Shown: in pieces, positions 1-9,155 of the stretch | How the letters are laid out: every line of letters begins with the position of its first letter | How positions within the stretch are numbered: position 1 is the first letter of the stretch | NCBI RefSeq assembly: GCF_001705665.1 | Contig: NZ_MDHA01000032.1 | Span: 310,001 to 374,000 of the forward strand | DNA from: Thioclava sp. SK-1 | Lineage (GTDB): Bacteria; Pseudomonadota; Alphaproteobacteria; Rhodobacterales; Rhodobacteraceae | DNA length: 64,000 bases | Direction of reading: 5' to 3' | Notes under the pieces: model-generated | Databases searched by the model: none | Seen by the model: the letters and a program-made list of their open reading frames with translations, nothing else | Told to the model about the DNA's origin: nothing | Translations under genes and position numbers: made by a program

Positions 1-251
1 TGGAGACATCATTTGCAAAGCGCAAGATGCATCTGGGCTATCGCAAGGCACGATTGGCCGCATCTATGCCGGGTTTTCAGCCGGGGCAACTGTTGCGCGG
101 GCATGAATTCCATTATGCCTCCATCGTGGCGCAGCCCGATGCACCGCTGGCGGATGTATATGATGCCAATGATAGGCCAGTGCCAGAAACTGGTGCGGTG
201 CGCGACAAGGTCAGCGGATCGTTCTTTCATTTTATAGCAAAGGCTGGGTAA
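1..251 (+). CDS. cobB: Cobyrinic acid a,c-diamide synthase, C-terminal end (partial)
   Basis: Only the last 82 codons are in the window; the reading frame begins at base 3 and the 5' part lies to the left. The visible RGHEFHYA and GSFFHF motifs are typical of the C-terminal glutamine amidotransferase domain of CobB/CbiA, which amidates the a and c side chains of the corrin ring in cytoplasmic cobalamin synthesis. The stop codon overlaps the start of cobA by one base (TAATG), so the two are translationally coupled. The neighbours cobA and cobF support the call. Confidence 0.85.
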   Translation, partial: ETSFAKRKMHLGYRKARLAASMPGFQPGQLLRGHEFHYASIVAQPDAPLADVYDANDRPVPETGAVRDKVSGSFFHFIAKAG

Positions 252-997
252 TGGCGGGTTTTGTGTCTTTTGTATCGGCGGGACCAGGGGACCCAGAGCT
301 GTTGACGCTCAAGGCGGTGGACCGGATGGGCCGCGCGGATGTGGTGTTGTTTGACGATCTGGCCTCGGGCCCGGTGTTGGCCCATGCAGGGGCACAGGCA
401 GAACTGATTGCTGTGGGCAAACGCGCGGGAAAACCGTCCACAAAGCAAGACCATGTCAACGCGCTTTTGGTCGCGCATGCGCAGGCGGGCAAACGCGTTG
501 TGCGGTTGAAATCGGGTGATTCGGGTTTATTTGGCCGGCTGGAAGAAGAGCTGGTCGCGCTGCGTGATACGGGGATCGCGTCGGAAATTATTCCCGGTGT
601 TCCCTCGGCCTGTGCTGCTGCGGCGGCGGCAGGAATTCCGCTGACGCGGCGATTGTCGGCGCGACGGGTGCAATTTTTGACTGGCGCGGATGTGACGGGT
701 GGATTGCCCGGCACGATCAACTGGCCCGCCCTGGCCGACGCCCAGGCCACGACTGTGGTGTTCATGGGCAAACGCACATTCCCGAAACTGGCCGAAGGGC
801 TGATTGCGCATGGCTTGCCCGGTACCACACCCGCCCTTCTGGCCGAAGCCGTGGGCCGTGCCGAGCAGATGCTTCACCGGATGTCGGTGGCCGATCTTGC
901 CGCGCATTTACGCGATGCGCGCACAGATCAGCCAGCGCTGATCCTATATGGGCCATTGGCCGATGACATGGGGGTCGTAGGACCTGAAAACACTTGA
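251..997 (+). CDS. cobA: Uroporphyrinogen-III C-methyltransferase (SUMT)
   Basis: This 248-residue protein is the usual length for a stand-alone SUMT. The N-terminus carries the methyltransferase glycine motif VSAGPGDPELLTLKA (about residues 8-22), and VRLKSGDSGLFGR and EIIPGVPSACAAAAAAGIPL are further family signatures. The enzyme uses SAM to methylate uroporphyrinogen III at C2 and C7, giving precorrin-2, the branch point toward cobalamin and siroheme. No CysG-type oxidase/ferrochelatase domain is fused to it. It is the last gene of an operon entering from the left and overlaps the cobB stop by one base. Confidence 0.93.
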   Translation: MAGFVSFVSAGPGDPELLTLKAVDRMGRADVVLFDDLASGPVLAHAGAQAELIAVGKRAGKPSTKQDHVNALLVAHAQAGKRVVRLKSGDSGLFGRLEEELVALRDTGIASEIIPGVPSACAAAAAAGIPLTRRLSARRVQFLTGADVTGGLPGTINWPALADAQATTVVFMGKRTFPKLAEGLIAHGLPGTTPALLAEAVGRAEQMLHRMSVADLAAHLRDARTDQPALILYGPLADDMGVVGPENT

Positions 998-1029
998 CCA
1001 CGGGGCTGTAGTTTCGTGTAACCAATAGA

Positions 1030-1225
1030 TCGAATGGTGCCCATGATGCGCAAAGCGCCGGGCTTCATTGGGAATGGGGAAGGGTGGACCAAATCGCGGC
1101 ACCCAAAACCCCGGCCGCCCCCGCGACTGTATGCGGAGAGTGCTACCGGAATGCCACTGGGCCCGTAGGGTCTGGGAAGGCCGGTTCAGCACCTTGACCC
1201 GCGAGCCAGGAGACCTGCCTTCGGT
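1030..1225 (+). promoter_or_regulatory. Cobalamin riboswitch
   Basis: The region between cobA and the CbiM gene holds the conserved blocks of the AdoCbl riboswitch in the right order. There is a GGTGCCC 5' element near 1036, a GCCACTG...TGGGAAGGC block at about 1152-1182, and the B12 box AGCCAGGAGACCTGCC at 1204-1219. It ends about 45 bases before the next start codon. It is expected to lower expression of the downstream permease when adenosylcobalamin is plentiful. Whether it acts on translation or on transcription was not resolved; no terminator is obvious before the gene. Confidence 0.93.
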
Positions 1226-1270
1226 GATATTTCAACCAACCGTCGGGTGTGGCGGAACAGGAGAAGAGCT

Positions 1271-1936
1271 ATGCATATCGAACCGGGCATCGTGGATGCC
1301 GCCAAAATCACGCTCAGCTACGCGACGGCAGCCGGTGCTGTGACCTATGCGATGAAGACGATCAAGGATGAGGGCGGGATTGCCGCGCTGCCGTCGATTG
1401 CCGTCCGTTCCGTCATTGCGGCTGTTGGGACGTTTATCTTTTTTGAAGTGCTGCCGCATTTTGCCGTTGGCGTCTCCGAGGTGCACCTGATCCTTGGATC
1501 GACCTTACTGCTGCTGTTGGGCACCGCGCCTGCGGCCATCGGTCTGGCGTTGGGGCTGTTGATTCAGGGGCTGTTTTTCGCGCCCATCGACCTGCCGCAA
1601 TATGGGATGAACCTGACCACGCTGCTTGTGCCGCTGTTTGGTATTCAGGCGCTGGCACGGCGGATTGTCGCGCCGGGCACAGCCTATGTTGACCTGACCT
1701 ATGCGCAGGCGCTGAAACTGTCGACCGCCTACCAGGGTGGCATTGTGGCATGGGTCGCTTTCTGGGCGATCTACGGTCAGGGCATGGCGGTGATCTCGGC
1801 CGTTGGCACTTTCGGCATTGCCTATATGTCCGTGGTCTTGTTGGAGCCACTGGTAGATCTGGCGGTATTGGCATTGGCCAAACGCGCCAAAGGTCTACAG
1901 GGATCGGGTCTTGTGACCAAGCGCCTCTACGCCTAA
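1271..1936 (+). CDS. CbiM-type energy-coupling-factor permease, probable cobalt uptake
   Basis: This 221-residue, highly hydrophobic membrane protein has about six predicted membrane segments. It begins MHIEPGIVDAAK; an N-terminal Met-His is the metal-binding feature of CbiM-family substrate components. The start was placed at 1271 because AGGAG lies just upstream and the MH terminus depends on it; an upstream ATG at 1247 would destroy that end. The gene sits directly behind a cobalamin riboswitch, so cobalt (less likely corrinoid) transport is the likely role. No CbiN, CbiQ or CbiO partner gene is adjacent, which is unusual for an ECF module. Confidence 0.75.
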   Translation: MHIEPGIVDAAKITLSYATAAGAVTYAMKTIKDEGGIAALPSIAVRSVIAAVGTFIFFEVLPHFAVGVSEVHLILGSTLLLLLGTAPAAIGLALGLLIQGLFFAPIDLPQYGMNLTTLLVPLFGIQALARRIVAPGTAYVDLTYAQALKLSTAYQGGIVAWVAFWAIYGQGMAVISAVGTFGIAYMSVVLLEPLVDLAVLALAKRAKGLQGSGLVTKRLYA

Positions 1937-1962
1937 ATCAGGCGGACAGCTTACTGAGCGAC

Positions 1963-1985
1963 AGGGGGGCTTTGGCCCCCCTTTT
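1963..1985 (+). terminator. Intrinsic terminator after the CbiM gene
   Basis: An eight-base-pair stem (1963-1970 with 1975-1982) rich in G:C, closed by a TTTG loop and followed by a short T run. It lies about 27 bases after the permease stop and separates it from cobF. Confidence 0.75.
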
Positions 1986-2015
1986 GCATATCGACCCTGA
2001 CGCCGGAGTACGACG

Positions 2016-2771
2016 ATGATTGACCTGACCCTGATCGGCATTGGCACCGGCAACCCTGACCATATGACATTGCAGGCCATTGAGGCCATGCGCCATGCGG
2101 ATCTGATTTTGATCCCGTTGAAAGGGGCAGAAAAATCGGATTTGGCGGGATTGCGGCGCAAGATCTGCGCAGATCATCTGGCGGGGGCAGCGACGCGGGT
2201 AGTCGAATTTCAGCTTCCGGTGCGCGATGCCGATCACCCCAACTATCATCAGGGCGTGGATGATTGGCACGATGCGATTGCAGATGCGTGGCTTGATCAT
2301 ATTGATGCCGTGGTGGGGCAACATGGGCGCGTGGCACTGCTGATATGGGGGGATCCGTCGCTATATGACAGCAGCCTGCGAATTGCCCAAAGGTTGGGCC
2401 GGGTTCGCAAAACCTCGGTGAATGTAGTGCCGGGCATTACGGCGATTGGCGCGCTATGCGCGGCCCATGCGATCCCGCTGAACACGATTGGTGCACCGGT
2501 GACAATCACTACGGGCCGACAAATCCGCGATCACGGCTGGCCTGATGGCGCGGATACGGTGGTGGTGATGCTGGACGGGGCCTGTGCGTTTCAGTCATTG
2601 GATCCGCAGGGCATTGAGATTTGGTGGGGCGGCTTTGTCGGTATGAAGGAGCAGATCTTGCGCGCTGGCCCATTGGCCGACCTGGCTCCGCAGATCATTG
2701 AAGCCCGTGCTGCCGCGCGCGCGCAGCACGGCTGGATCATGGATATTTACCTGATGCGCCGAAATCGTTGA
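2016..2771 (+). CDS. cobF: Precorrin-6A synthase (deacetylating)
   Basis: A 251-residue tetrapyrrole methylase. The N-terminal LTLIGIGTGNPDHMTLQAIE is the glycine-rich SAM-binding start seen in CobF, and ILIPLKGAEKSDLAGLRR is typical of this member rather than of CobI, CobJ or CobM. The enzyme methylates C1 of precorrin-5 and removes the acetyl group in the aerobic cobalamin route. It has its own upstream region after the permease terminator and converges on purL with a shared terminator between them. Confidence 0.88.
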   Translation: MIDLTLIGIGTGNPDHMTLQAIEAMRHADLILIPLKGAEKSDLAGLRRKICADHLAGAATRVVEFQLPVRDADHPNYHQGVDDWHDAIADAWLDHIDAVVGQHGRVALLIWGDPSLYDSSLRIAQRLGRVRKTSVNVVPGITAIGALCAAHAIPLNTIGAPVTITTGRQIRDHGWPDGADTVVVMLDGACAFQSLDPQGIEIWWGGFVGMKEQILRAGPLADLAPQIIEARAAARAQHGWIMDIYLMRRNR

Positions 2772-2824
2772 CCTAATACAGGCGGGGCAACCACCGACAA
2801 CGCGCCCAGCACCCTGGATATGTA

Positions 2825-2854
2825 AAAGGCCACCCTGTTCCAGGGGTGGCCTTT
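2825..2854. terminator. Bidirectional intrinsic terminator between cobF and purL
   Basis: An 11-base-pair perfect stem (2825-2835 with 2844-2854) with an eight-base loop, flanked by A residues on one side and T residues on the other. It can therefore terminate transcripts from both convergent genes. Confidence 0.85.
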
Positions 2855-2878
2855 GTATTCGCTATCTGCCAGTCAACC

Positions 2879-5041
2879 TCAGCCGAACACAGCCGTTTCA
2901 AAGCTGGTGGTATAAAGCGCGGACAGCTCTGTCAGGGATGCGCTTTCGCCACCCAGTGTGACGTTTTCGCCGCCAAAGCGGCCAACACGGGTCACGGCCA
3001 CGCCAGCGGCGGCTGCGGCCTCTTCCAGCGCCTGCGCGCCAGCCGTATCGACAGCGACCAAATAGCGCGCCTGATCCTCGCCAAACAGCGTCGCGATCTC
3101 GGCACTGTCCAATGACAGACCCAGACCAGCGGCTTGTGCCATTTCAAAGGCCGCCAATGCCAGACCGCCATCTGCCAAGTCGGTGGCAGATTTCAGCACT
3201 GTGCGATTTGCACGCAAGAAAGTGCCGTTTGCCAGCTCTGCGTCCAGATCCACATGCGGCGCTTGACCGGTTTCTTGGCCGAAGGCTTCAAATGCAAGGG
3301 CGGATTGGTCCAAATGGCCTTTGGTTTCACCGATTACCAGCGCAAGATCCCCATCCGAAGGCAAGCCGGCAATCAGATCATCCAGATTTTCAATCAGGCC
3401 AATGGCGCCGATTGTTGGCGTGGGCAAAATACCCTTTCCGTCGGTTTCATTATACAGCGACACATTACCCGATACGATTGGCACGTTTAGCGCGCGCACA
3501 GCCGCATCAATACCTTTGATCGCGCCAACAAACTGGCCCATGATCTCGGGCTTTTCAGGGTTGCCAAAGTTCAGGTTATCGGTGGTGGCCAATGGCAGGG
3601 CACCGACCGCGGTCAGGTTGCGATAGGCTTCGGCCACGGCTTGCTTGCCGCCCTCAAACGGATCCGCCTTCACATAGCGCGGCGTCACATCGGAGGTGAA
3701 TGCCACGCCCTTATGGGTGCCATGCACGCGGATTACGCCTGCGCCCATGCCGGGGCGGCGGATCGTATCGGCCATGACCTGCGTATCATATTGTTCATAG
3801 ACCCAGTTCTTTGCGCTGTAATTGGGTGAGCCAATCAGTGATTTCAACGCGTCAATGGTTCCAATGGCAGGCAGCGCGGCAGCGGGTTCTGCCTTAGGCG
3901 TTTCGATCCATGGACGGTCATATTCCGGCGCAGTTGATGACAGTTTCGACAGCGGCAGATCGGCCTTGATGTCGCCGTTATGCACAATCAGAAACCGGTC
4001 ATCGGCCATGGTTTCACCCACGATGGCGAAATCCAGATCCCATTTTTCAAACACCGCGCGGGCTTCGGTTTCCTTTTCAGGCTTCAGCACCATCAGCATC
4101 CGCTCTTGCGATTCTGACAGCATCATCTCATAGGCGGTCATGTTGGTTTCGCGCTGCGGGACGGCCTCTAGGTTCAGCTTGATGCCCAAGCCACCTTTAT
4201 CACCCATTTCCACGGCGGAGCACGTCAGACCAGCCGCACCCATGTCCTGAATCGAAATCACCGAGCCGGTCGCCATCAGCTCTAGTGTGGCCTCCATCAG
4301 ACGCTTTTCGGTGAAGGGGTCGCCGACTTGAACGGTGGGACGCTTGTCCTCGATCGTGTCATCGAATTCCGCCGAGGCCATGGTGGCCCCGCCAACGCCG
4401 TCGCGGCCGGTTTTCGCGCCAAGATAAACGACCGGCATGCCAATGCCGCTGGCTGCCGAATAGAAAATCTTATCGCTGTCGATCAAACCGGCTGCGAAAG
4501 CATTGACCAGGCAGTTGCCATTATAGGATGGGTGGAAGCGCACTTCGCCGCCGACATTGGGCACGCCAAAGCAGTTGCCATATGATCCCACACCTTCAAC
4601 AACGCCTTTGACGACATGGGCGGTTTTGGGATGGTCGGGCATTCCAAAGGACAAGCTGTCCATTGCGGCAATCGGGCGCGCACCCATGGTGAATACGTCG
4701 CGCAAAATTCCGCCAACGCCGGTCGCGGCACCCTGGTGAGGTTCGATGTAGGACGGGTGATTGTGGCTTTCCATTTTGAACACCACCGCCTGACCGTCAC
4801 CGATATCAACGATCCCTGCGTTTTCGCCCGGGCCGCAGATCACCTGATCACCAGTTGTATGCAGCGTGCGCAGCCATTTCTTCGACGATTTATACGAGCA
4901 ATGCTCGTTCCACATCGCAGAGAAAATGCCCAGCTCGGTAAATGTCGGTTCTCGTCCGATGATTTCCAGGATGCGCTGGTATTCGTCGGGCGACAGCCCG
5001 TGTGCAGAAATCAGCTCTGGGGTGATTTGCGGCTCGCTCAT
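2879..5041 (-). CDS. purL: Phosphoribosylformylglycinamidine synthase subunit PurL
   Basis: A 720-residue small-form PurL that works with separate PurS and PurQ subunits; neither is in the window. The N-terminal [20 protein letters not shown] is diagnostic, followed by two tandem AIR-synthase-like halves: [18 protein letters not shown] in the first, [18 protein letters not shown] and [19 protein letters not shown] in the second. It performs the ATP-dependent fourth step of purine synthesis, FGAR to FGAM. The gene is monocistronic, with a 360-base non-coding region upstream that holds a probable small RNA. Confidence 0.96.
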   Translation of the reverse strand: MSEPQITPELISAHGLSPDEYQRILEIIGREPTFTELGIFSAMWNEHCSYKSSKKWLRTLHTTGDQVICGPGENAGIVDIGDGQAVVFKMESHNHPSYIEPHQGAATGVGGILRDVFTMGARPIAAMDSLSFGMPDHPKTAHVVKGVVEGVGSYGNCFGVPNVGGEVRFHPSYNGNCLVNAFAAGLIDSDKIFYSAASGIGMPVVYLGAKTGRDGVGGATMASAEFDDTIEDKRPTVQVGDPFTEKRLMEATLELMATGSVISIQDMGAAGLTCSAVEMGDKGGLGIKLNLEAVPQRETNMTAYEMMLSESQERMLMVLKPEKETEARAVFEKWDLDFAIVGETMADDRFLIVHNGDIKADLPLSKLSSTAPEYDRPWIETPKAEPAAALPAIGTIDALKSLIGSPNYSAKNWVYEQYDTQVMADTIRRPGMGAGVIRVHGTHKGVAFTSDVTPRYVKADPFEGGKQAVAEAYRNLTAVGALPLATTDNLNFGNPEKPEIMGQFVGAIKGIDAAVRALNVPIVSGNVSLYNETDGKGILPTPTIGAIGLIENLDDLIAGLPSDGDLALVIGETKGHLDQSALAFEAFGQETGQAPHVDLDAELANGTFLRANRTVLKSATDLADGGLALAAFEMAQAAGLGLSLDSAEIATLFGEDQARYLVAVDTAGAQALEEAAAAAGVAVTRVGRFGGENVTLGGESASLTELSALYTTSFETAVFG

Positions 5042-5225
5042 GGCATCCTCCGAGGTGGCACGGTTTCGCGCGTCTCATATTGCATCACGGGGCTTTGGGA
5101 AAGGGGATGCAGCCTACAGCTGGGGATTTTTGCCCAAATTCACGGAAATACATGCGGGTTTGCACGTATTGGCCGTGCTTTGCGCCGCGCGTCTATGCCA
5201 CAGGGTAAGAAATCAGGGCCTGAAT

Positions 5226-5253
5226 AAAAAAATGGCCGAGCCTAAGCTCGGCC
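5226..5253 (-). terminator. Intrinsic terminator, minus strand
   Basis: GGCCGAGC pairs with GCTCGGCC across a four-base loop; on the minus strand the stem is followed by one A and then seven T. It ends either the LysR transcript or the candidate small RNA just upstream. Confidence 0.9.
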
Positions 5254-5314
5254 TTAAGTCCAACAGGGAGGTAGAAGGTGATGAGACTTTCGTCAGATCA
5301 TCACCGTCTACGCC
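5226..5314 (-). ncRNA. Candidate small RNA with its own terminator
   Basis: Read on the minus strand, a hairpin with GTAGA/TCTAC and GGTGATGA/TCATCACC arms (5271-5311; GAC/GTC closing a four-base loop) is followed by an 18-base unpaired linker containing CCTCCC. A perfect 8-bp terminator stem (5234-5253) then runs into seven T residues (5226-5232). A possible promoter is TTGCTT (5338-5343), 17 bases, TAAATC (5315-5320). The RNA would be about 88 nt. It lies between the LysR gene (ends 5401) and purL, so it could instead be the structured 3' end of the LysR transcript. On the plus strand the same DNA has a 19-codon ORF behind GGGAGG, which is less convincing. Confidence 0.5.
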
Positions 5315-5400
5315 TGATTTATGTGCAGTTTATGAATTAAGCAAGTCGATTCTCCGCCCCTAATTGCATATCCGCTATGCATGCCGGGAATGTCGGGCGA

Positions 5401-6303
5401 TTAGCCGTCACTTTCACTGGCTTGGCTGCGACGATAGGCTTGGATTTCATCTTGAACAAAGTCGCGGAATGCGGCGATGCGGCGCGACTGGCGCAGCTCC
5501 TCTGGATAGGCAAGAAAGACTGGGACTTCGCCCGATTGCGCATCGGGCAGCACGCGTTCGATGCGTTTGTCAGTGGCCAAATAGTCGGGCAGGATGCCGA
5601 TGCCGATATGGTTCAACACGGCCTGCAAGATCCCGAAGTAATTGTTCACCGTCAATGTCGATGGCATGTCATAGGCCAGCGCTTTTTGCGCCAATGCCGC
5701 ACCTGCGGCAACCTGCGCCACGCTTGGGCTCTGGCAGATCAGGCGATGCGCGGCCAGATCTTCCAAGGTTTCCGGGCGACCATGTGTTTCCAGATATTCA
5801 GGAGTGGCATAAAACCGCATGCGGATATTCAGCAGGCGTTTGCGCACCAGATCGGCCTGCGCGGGTTCTTTCATTCGAATGGCGACATCGGCTTCGCGCA
5901 TGGGCAGATCAAGGACGCGCTCTTCCAGCATCAAATCGATCTTCAGTTCGGGATATTGTTCATACAGCTTGGTCAGGCGGGGGGCTAACCACAAGGTTCC
6001 AAAGCCGGTTGTCGTGGTAACGCGCAGATCGCCATAGACCTCTTCTTCCGAATCCCGGATCCGGGCTGCGGCAGAATCCAGCTTTTTGGCCATGGTGGAT
6101 GTGGCATCGAACAACAGCTCCCCTTGTTCGGTAAGGATTAGGCCGCGCGCATGGCGGTGAAACAAGGTTGTGCCCAATGTTTCTTCCAATGCCCGGATTT
6201 GTCGACTGACTGCCGATTGCGACAGGTGCAGCGCATCCCCCGCATGGGTCAGCGATCCCGCATCCGCCACGGCGTGAAATATTCTTAGCTTGTCCCAGTC
6301 CAT
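5401..6303 (-). CDS. LysR-family transcriptional regulator
   Basis: A 300-residue LysR-type regulator. The N-terminal winged helix (MDWDKLRIFHAVADAGSLT, then LHLSQSAVSRQIRALEE, about residues 1-60) is followed by a periplasmic-binding-protein-like effector domain (about 90-290). The gene stands alone and diverges from murI across 318 bases, so autoregulation or control of murI is possible, but no operator was recognised. The effector cannot be deduced. Just downstream are a stem-loop and a strong terminator that may belong to its transcript. Confidence 0.9.
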   Translation of the reverse strand: MDWDKLRIFHAVADAGSLTHAGDALHLSQSAVSRQIRALEETLGTTLFHRHARGLILTEQGELLFDATSTMAKKLDSAAARIRDSEEEVYGDLRVTTTTGFGTLWLAPRLTKLYEQYPELKIDLMLEERVLDLPMREADVAIRMKEPAQADLVRKRLLNIRMRFYATPEYLETHGRPETLEDLAAHRLICQSPSVAQVAAGAALAQKALAYDMPSTLTVNNYFGILQAVLNHIGIGILPDYLATDKRIERVLPDAQSGEVPVFLAYPEELRQSRRIAAFRDFVQDEIQAYRRSQASESDG

Positions 6304-6621
6304 TCGATTGCCCTGACTTACTCTAAACGCATACCTGCCATGACATAGCTTGCACGACGTAGGTTAACAAAGTGAATCTGAGGGTTTTCGCCCCCCTTTG
6401 AGGGGATTGTTGCCTTGACGGCGCGGTTTCGCTGATCCCTACCGGGGCGGCGCGTAGATTTTACGCGCTGTAGAATAAAACGAAAACATGGGCCAGTTGT
6501 GGCCGATGACCCCATGCGCGAAATTGTGCACCAAGATCGGGCGTTTTGCCCTGTTCCCCGTGGCTGTGTTTGCGCATAATACAACAAACTGGCGCAGGCC
6601 GGGGACCGAGGAGGGCAGGCG
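6304..6621. other. Divergent intergenic region between the LysR gene and murI
   Basis: 318 bases with no supportable gene. The only structure seen is a small CCCC/GGGG hairpin near 6392-6405. A GAGGAGGGC ribosome-binding site lies immediately before murI. The promoters of both flanking genes must lie here, but no sigma or operator motif stands out. Confidence 0.5.
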
Positions 6622-7434
6622 ATGGCTGTTGGCGTATTTGATAGTGGTTTGGGCGGGTTGACCGTTTTCGATGCGGTGACCAAGCGCCTGCCGGATGTGC
6701 CTTTCGTCTATCTAGGGGACAATGCCAACGCACCCTATGGTGTGCGTGATGCAGATGACATCTATAACCTGACACGGGCGGCTGTGACGCGGCTTTGGGA
6801 TGAGGGATGTGATTTGGTCATCTTGGCGTGTAACACGGCCTCGGCTGCGGCGCTAAAGCGCATGCAGGAGACATGGCTGCCCAAGGACAAGCGGGTTTTG
6901 GGCGTATTCGTCCCCCTGATCGAGGCGCTGACCGAACGCCAGTGGGGGGATAACTCTCCCCCGCATGAGGTTGCGGTGAAACATGTCGCGCTGTTTGCCA
7001 CCCCGGCAACCGTGGCCAGCCGGGCATTTCAGCGCGAGCTGGCGTTCCGCGCGGTGGGGGTGGATGTCGAGGCCCAACCCTGCGGCGGTGTCGTGGACGC
7101 GATCGAACATGGCGATGATATTTTGGCCGATGCTTTGGTGCGATCTCATGTTGAGGCGCTGCTGCGTCGGATGCCTTATCCCGATGCGGCGATTTTGGGC
7201 TGCACCCATTACCCGATCCTGCAAGACACGTTCCAGCAGGCGCTTGGCGACAGTGTCAAAGTGTTCTCGCAGGCGGATCTGGTGGCCTCTAGCCTCGCAG
7301 ATTATCTGCAGCGGCGGCCGGAATTTCTGGGCCCGGGCACAGAGTCGAAATTCCTGACGACAGGGGATCCGGCGACCGTGTCACGCCATGCGACGCGGTT
7401 CTTGCGCCATACCGTTACATTTGAGCAGGCCTAG
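6622..7434 (+). CDS. murI: Glutamate racemase
   Basis: A 270-residue cytoplasmic enzyme that supplies D-glutamate for the peptidoglycan stem peptide. The start [12 protein letters not shown] contains the Asp-Ser pair of the active site. Both catalytic cysteines are present: Cys70 in LACNTASA and Cys194 in LGCTHYPIL. Length and motif order are normal. A purine-rich ribosome-binding site (GAGGAGGGC) precedes the ATG. The product feeds MurD, encoded about 49 kb away in the same window. Confidence 0.95.
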   Translation: MAVGVFDSGLGGLTVFDAVTKRLPDVPFVYLGDNANAPYGVRDADDIYNLTRAAVTRLWDEGCDLVILACNTASAAALKRMQETWLPKDKRVLGVFVPLIEALTERQWGDNSPPHEVAVKHVALFATPATVASRAFQRELAFRAVGVDVEAQPCGGVVDAIEHGDDILADALVRSHVEALLRRMPYPDAAILGCTHYPILQDTFQQALGDSVKVFSQADLVASSLADYLQRRPEFLGPGTESKFLTTGDPATVSRHATRFLRHTVTFEQA

Positions 7435-7579
7435 GTCGTGATCTGATCACGCCTGCTGCAATAGCGCGTCAACGGGGCGCTGCCCGGCTTGACGCCCGCA
7501 GGGTTTGCACCGACAAAGGGTGCGCCCTGGCCCAATGGCCTTAGGGCATGATTTACGTTTTTCGCGCAAGGATGACCTT

Positions 7580-8608
7580 ATGTCTAAATCCATCGCTATT
7601 CTCGGTGCGTCTGGTTACACCGGGGCAGAGCTTGTTCGCCTGATCGCAACACATCCTGATATGCGCATCACCGCATTGTCGGGGGAGCGTAAGGCTGGCA
7701 TGGCAATGGGTGATGTGTTTCCACATCTGCGACATCTGGGTTTGCCCGATTTGGTCAAGATCGAAGAGATCGATTTTTCGACCGTTGATCTGGCCTTTTG
7801 TGCCTTGCCGCATGCAACCTCTCAGGCGGTTATCAAAGAGCTGCCAACAGATCTTAAGATCGTCGATCTGTCGGCAGATTTCCGGCTGCGCGATCCTGTC
7901 GCATATGAAACATGGTATGGTAAGGCCCATGCCGCGGTAGAGATGCAGGCCGAAGCCGTCTATGGGCTGACCGAATTTTACCGCGATGATATCAAAGCTG
8001 CGCGTCTTGTCGCGGGCACGGGCTGCAATGCGATGGCTGGGCAATTTGCCATTTGCCCGTTGATTGAAGCAGGGGTGATTGATTTTGACGATATCATCCT
8101 GGATCTGAAGAACGGCGTTTCGGGTGCTGGGCGCGCGCTAAAGGAAAATCTGCTGCATGCAGAGCTGTCGGGGGGCACCTATGCCTATTCGGCGGGGGGC
8201 AAACATCGTCATCTGGGTGAGTTTGATCAGGAATTCTCAAAATTAGCGGGCCGGCCGGTACAGGTGCAGTTCACGCCGCATCTGGCGCCGTTCAACCGTG
8301 GGATCCTTGCAACTGCCTATGTAAAGGGCGACCCGCAGGCGGTTTATAAAGCCTTGGCACAGAAATATGCTGATGAGCCCTTCCTGGAAGTGCTACCTTT
8401 CGGTGCATTGCCTTCTACACGTTCTGTGGCAGGATCTAACTTCGTTCACGTCGGCGTCAGCGGTGACAGGATCCCGAACCGTGCCACGGTTGTGGTGGCT
8501 TTGGATAACCTGTGCAAAGGTTCTTCGGGACAGGCGCTTCAAAACGCCAATCTGATGTTGGGGCTGGATGAAACAGCGGGGCTGATGTTGGCGCCGGTCT
8601 TCCCGTAA
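7580..8608 (+). CDS. argC: N-acetyl-gamma-glutamyl-phosphate reductase
   Basis: A 342-residue NADPH-dependent enzyme of arginine synthesis, reducing N-acetylglutamyl phosphate to the semialdehyde. The N-terminal Rossmann motif is [19 protein letters not shown], and the catalytic cysteine is Cys149 in [11 protein letters not shown]. The start at 7580 has AAGGA eight bases upstream; an in-frame ATG at 7505 would add an unconserved leader. The 145-base gap from murI contains a hairpin (7-bp GCGTCAA/TTGACGC stem at 7466-7495, with an inner GGG/CCC) but no T run, so its role is unclear. Confidence 0.94.
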   Translation: MSKSIAILGASGYTGAELVRLIATHPDMRITALSGERKAGMAMGDVFPHLRHLGLPDLVKIEEIDFSTVDLAFCALPHATSQAVIKELPTDLKIVDLSADFRLRDPVAYETWYGKAHAAVEMQAEAVYGLTEFYRDDIKAARLVAGTGCNAMAGQFAICPLIEAGVIDFDDIILDLKNGVSGAGRALKENLLHAELSGGTYAYSAGGKHRHLGEFDQEFSKLAGRPVQVQFTPHLAPFNRGILATAYVKGDPQAVYKALAQKYADEPFLEVLPFGALPSTRSVAGSNFVHVGVSGDRIPNRATVVVALDNLCKGSSGQALQNANLMLGLDETAGLMLAPVFP

Positions 8609-8638
8609 TTGGGCAGAATTGATCCTAAAGGACGCGGA

Positions 8639-9082
8639 ATGAAAAGTTTAAAGAAACAGCGCCGAATTCAGGTTCTGGCCGCCGCTGCAGTTGCGTTGAT
8701 CGTCGCCACAGGCATGATCGGTTATGCGATGCGCGATGGCATCAACTTTTTCCGCGCCCCGTCGCAAATCGCCGAAATGCCGCCCGAACCGGGTGAGGTG
8801 TTTCGGCTGGGCGGTTTGGTCGAAGAGGGCTCGATCGAGCGCGATCCAAGCGGCGAAATCCGGTTTCGCGTGACCGATGGCGGCGCAAGTGTCCCAGTGA
8901 TTTTCGCCGGGGTTCTGCCTGATTTATTCAAAGAAAAACAGGGCATGATTGGGACCGGGCAGCTGCGTGATGGTGTTTTCATCGCCAGCGAAATTCTGGC
9001 AAAACATGACGAAAATTACATGCCCAAAGAGGTTACAGATGCGCTGAAAGAACAGGGCATCTATCAACCCCCGCAAAGCTGA
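8639..9082 (+). CDS. ccmE: Cytochrome c-type biogenesis heme chaperone CcmE
   Basis: A 147-residue periplasmic heme chaperone anchored by one N-terminal membrane segment (about residues 10-27, after the basic KSLKKQRR). The heme-attachment histidine is His123 in LAKHDENYMP, the family signature. An OB-fold beta domain lies between. CcmE receives heme from CcmC and hands it to the CcmFH lyase; none of those partners is adjacent, so the gene is separated from the main ccm operon. Start chosen at 8639 with AAAGGA upstream. Confidence 0.94.
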   Translation: MKSLKKQRRIQVLAAAAVALIVATGMIGYAMRDGINFFRAPSQIAEMPPEPGEVFRLGGLVEEGSIERDPSGEIRFRVTDGGASVPVIFAGVLPDLFKEKQGMIGTGQLRDGVFIASEILAKHDENYMPKEVTDALKEQGIYQPPQS

Positions 9083-9155
9083 AGCGTGCGGTGCGGATCG
9101 GCTAGGTTAACGATCTGACCTGATCCTGTTCCCATATTTATGGGGATATGGATCT

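Noticed and set aside
5279-5338. 19-codon plus-strand ORF behind GGGAGG in the small RNA region
   Set aside because: The strong hairpin and minus-strand terminator explain the sequence better; the ORF is too short to judge.
9107-9118. TTAACGATCTGA upstream of the endolysin, repeated at 39303-39314, as a CtrA-type site
   Set aside because: A 12-13-base match between two places in 64 kb is expected by chance and lacks the TTAA-N7-TTAA pair.
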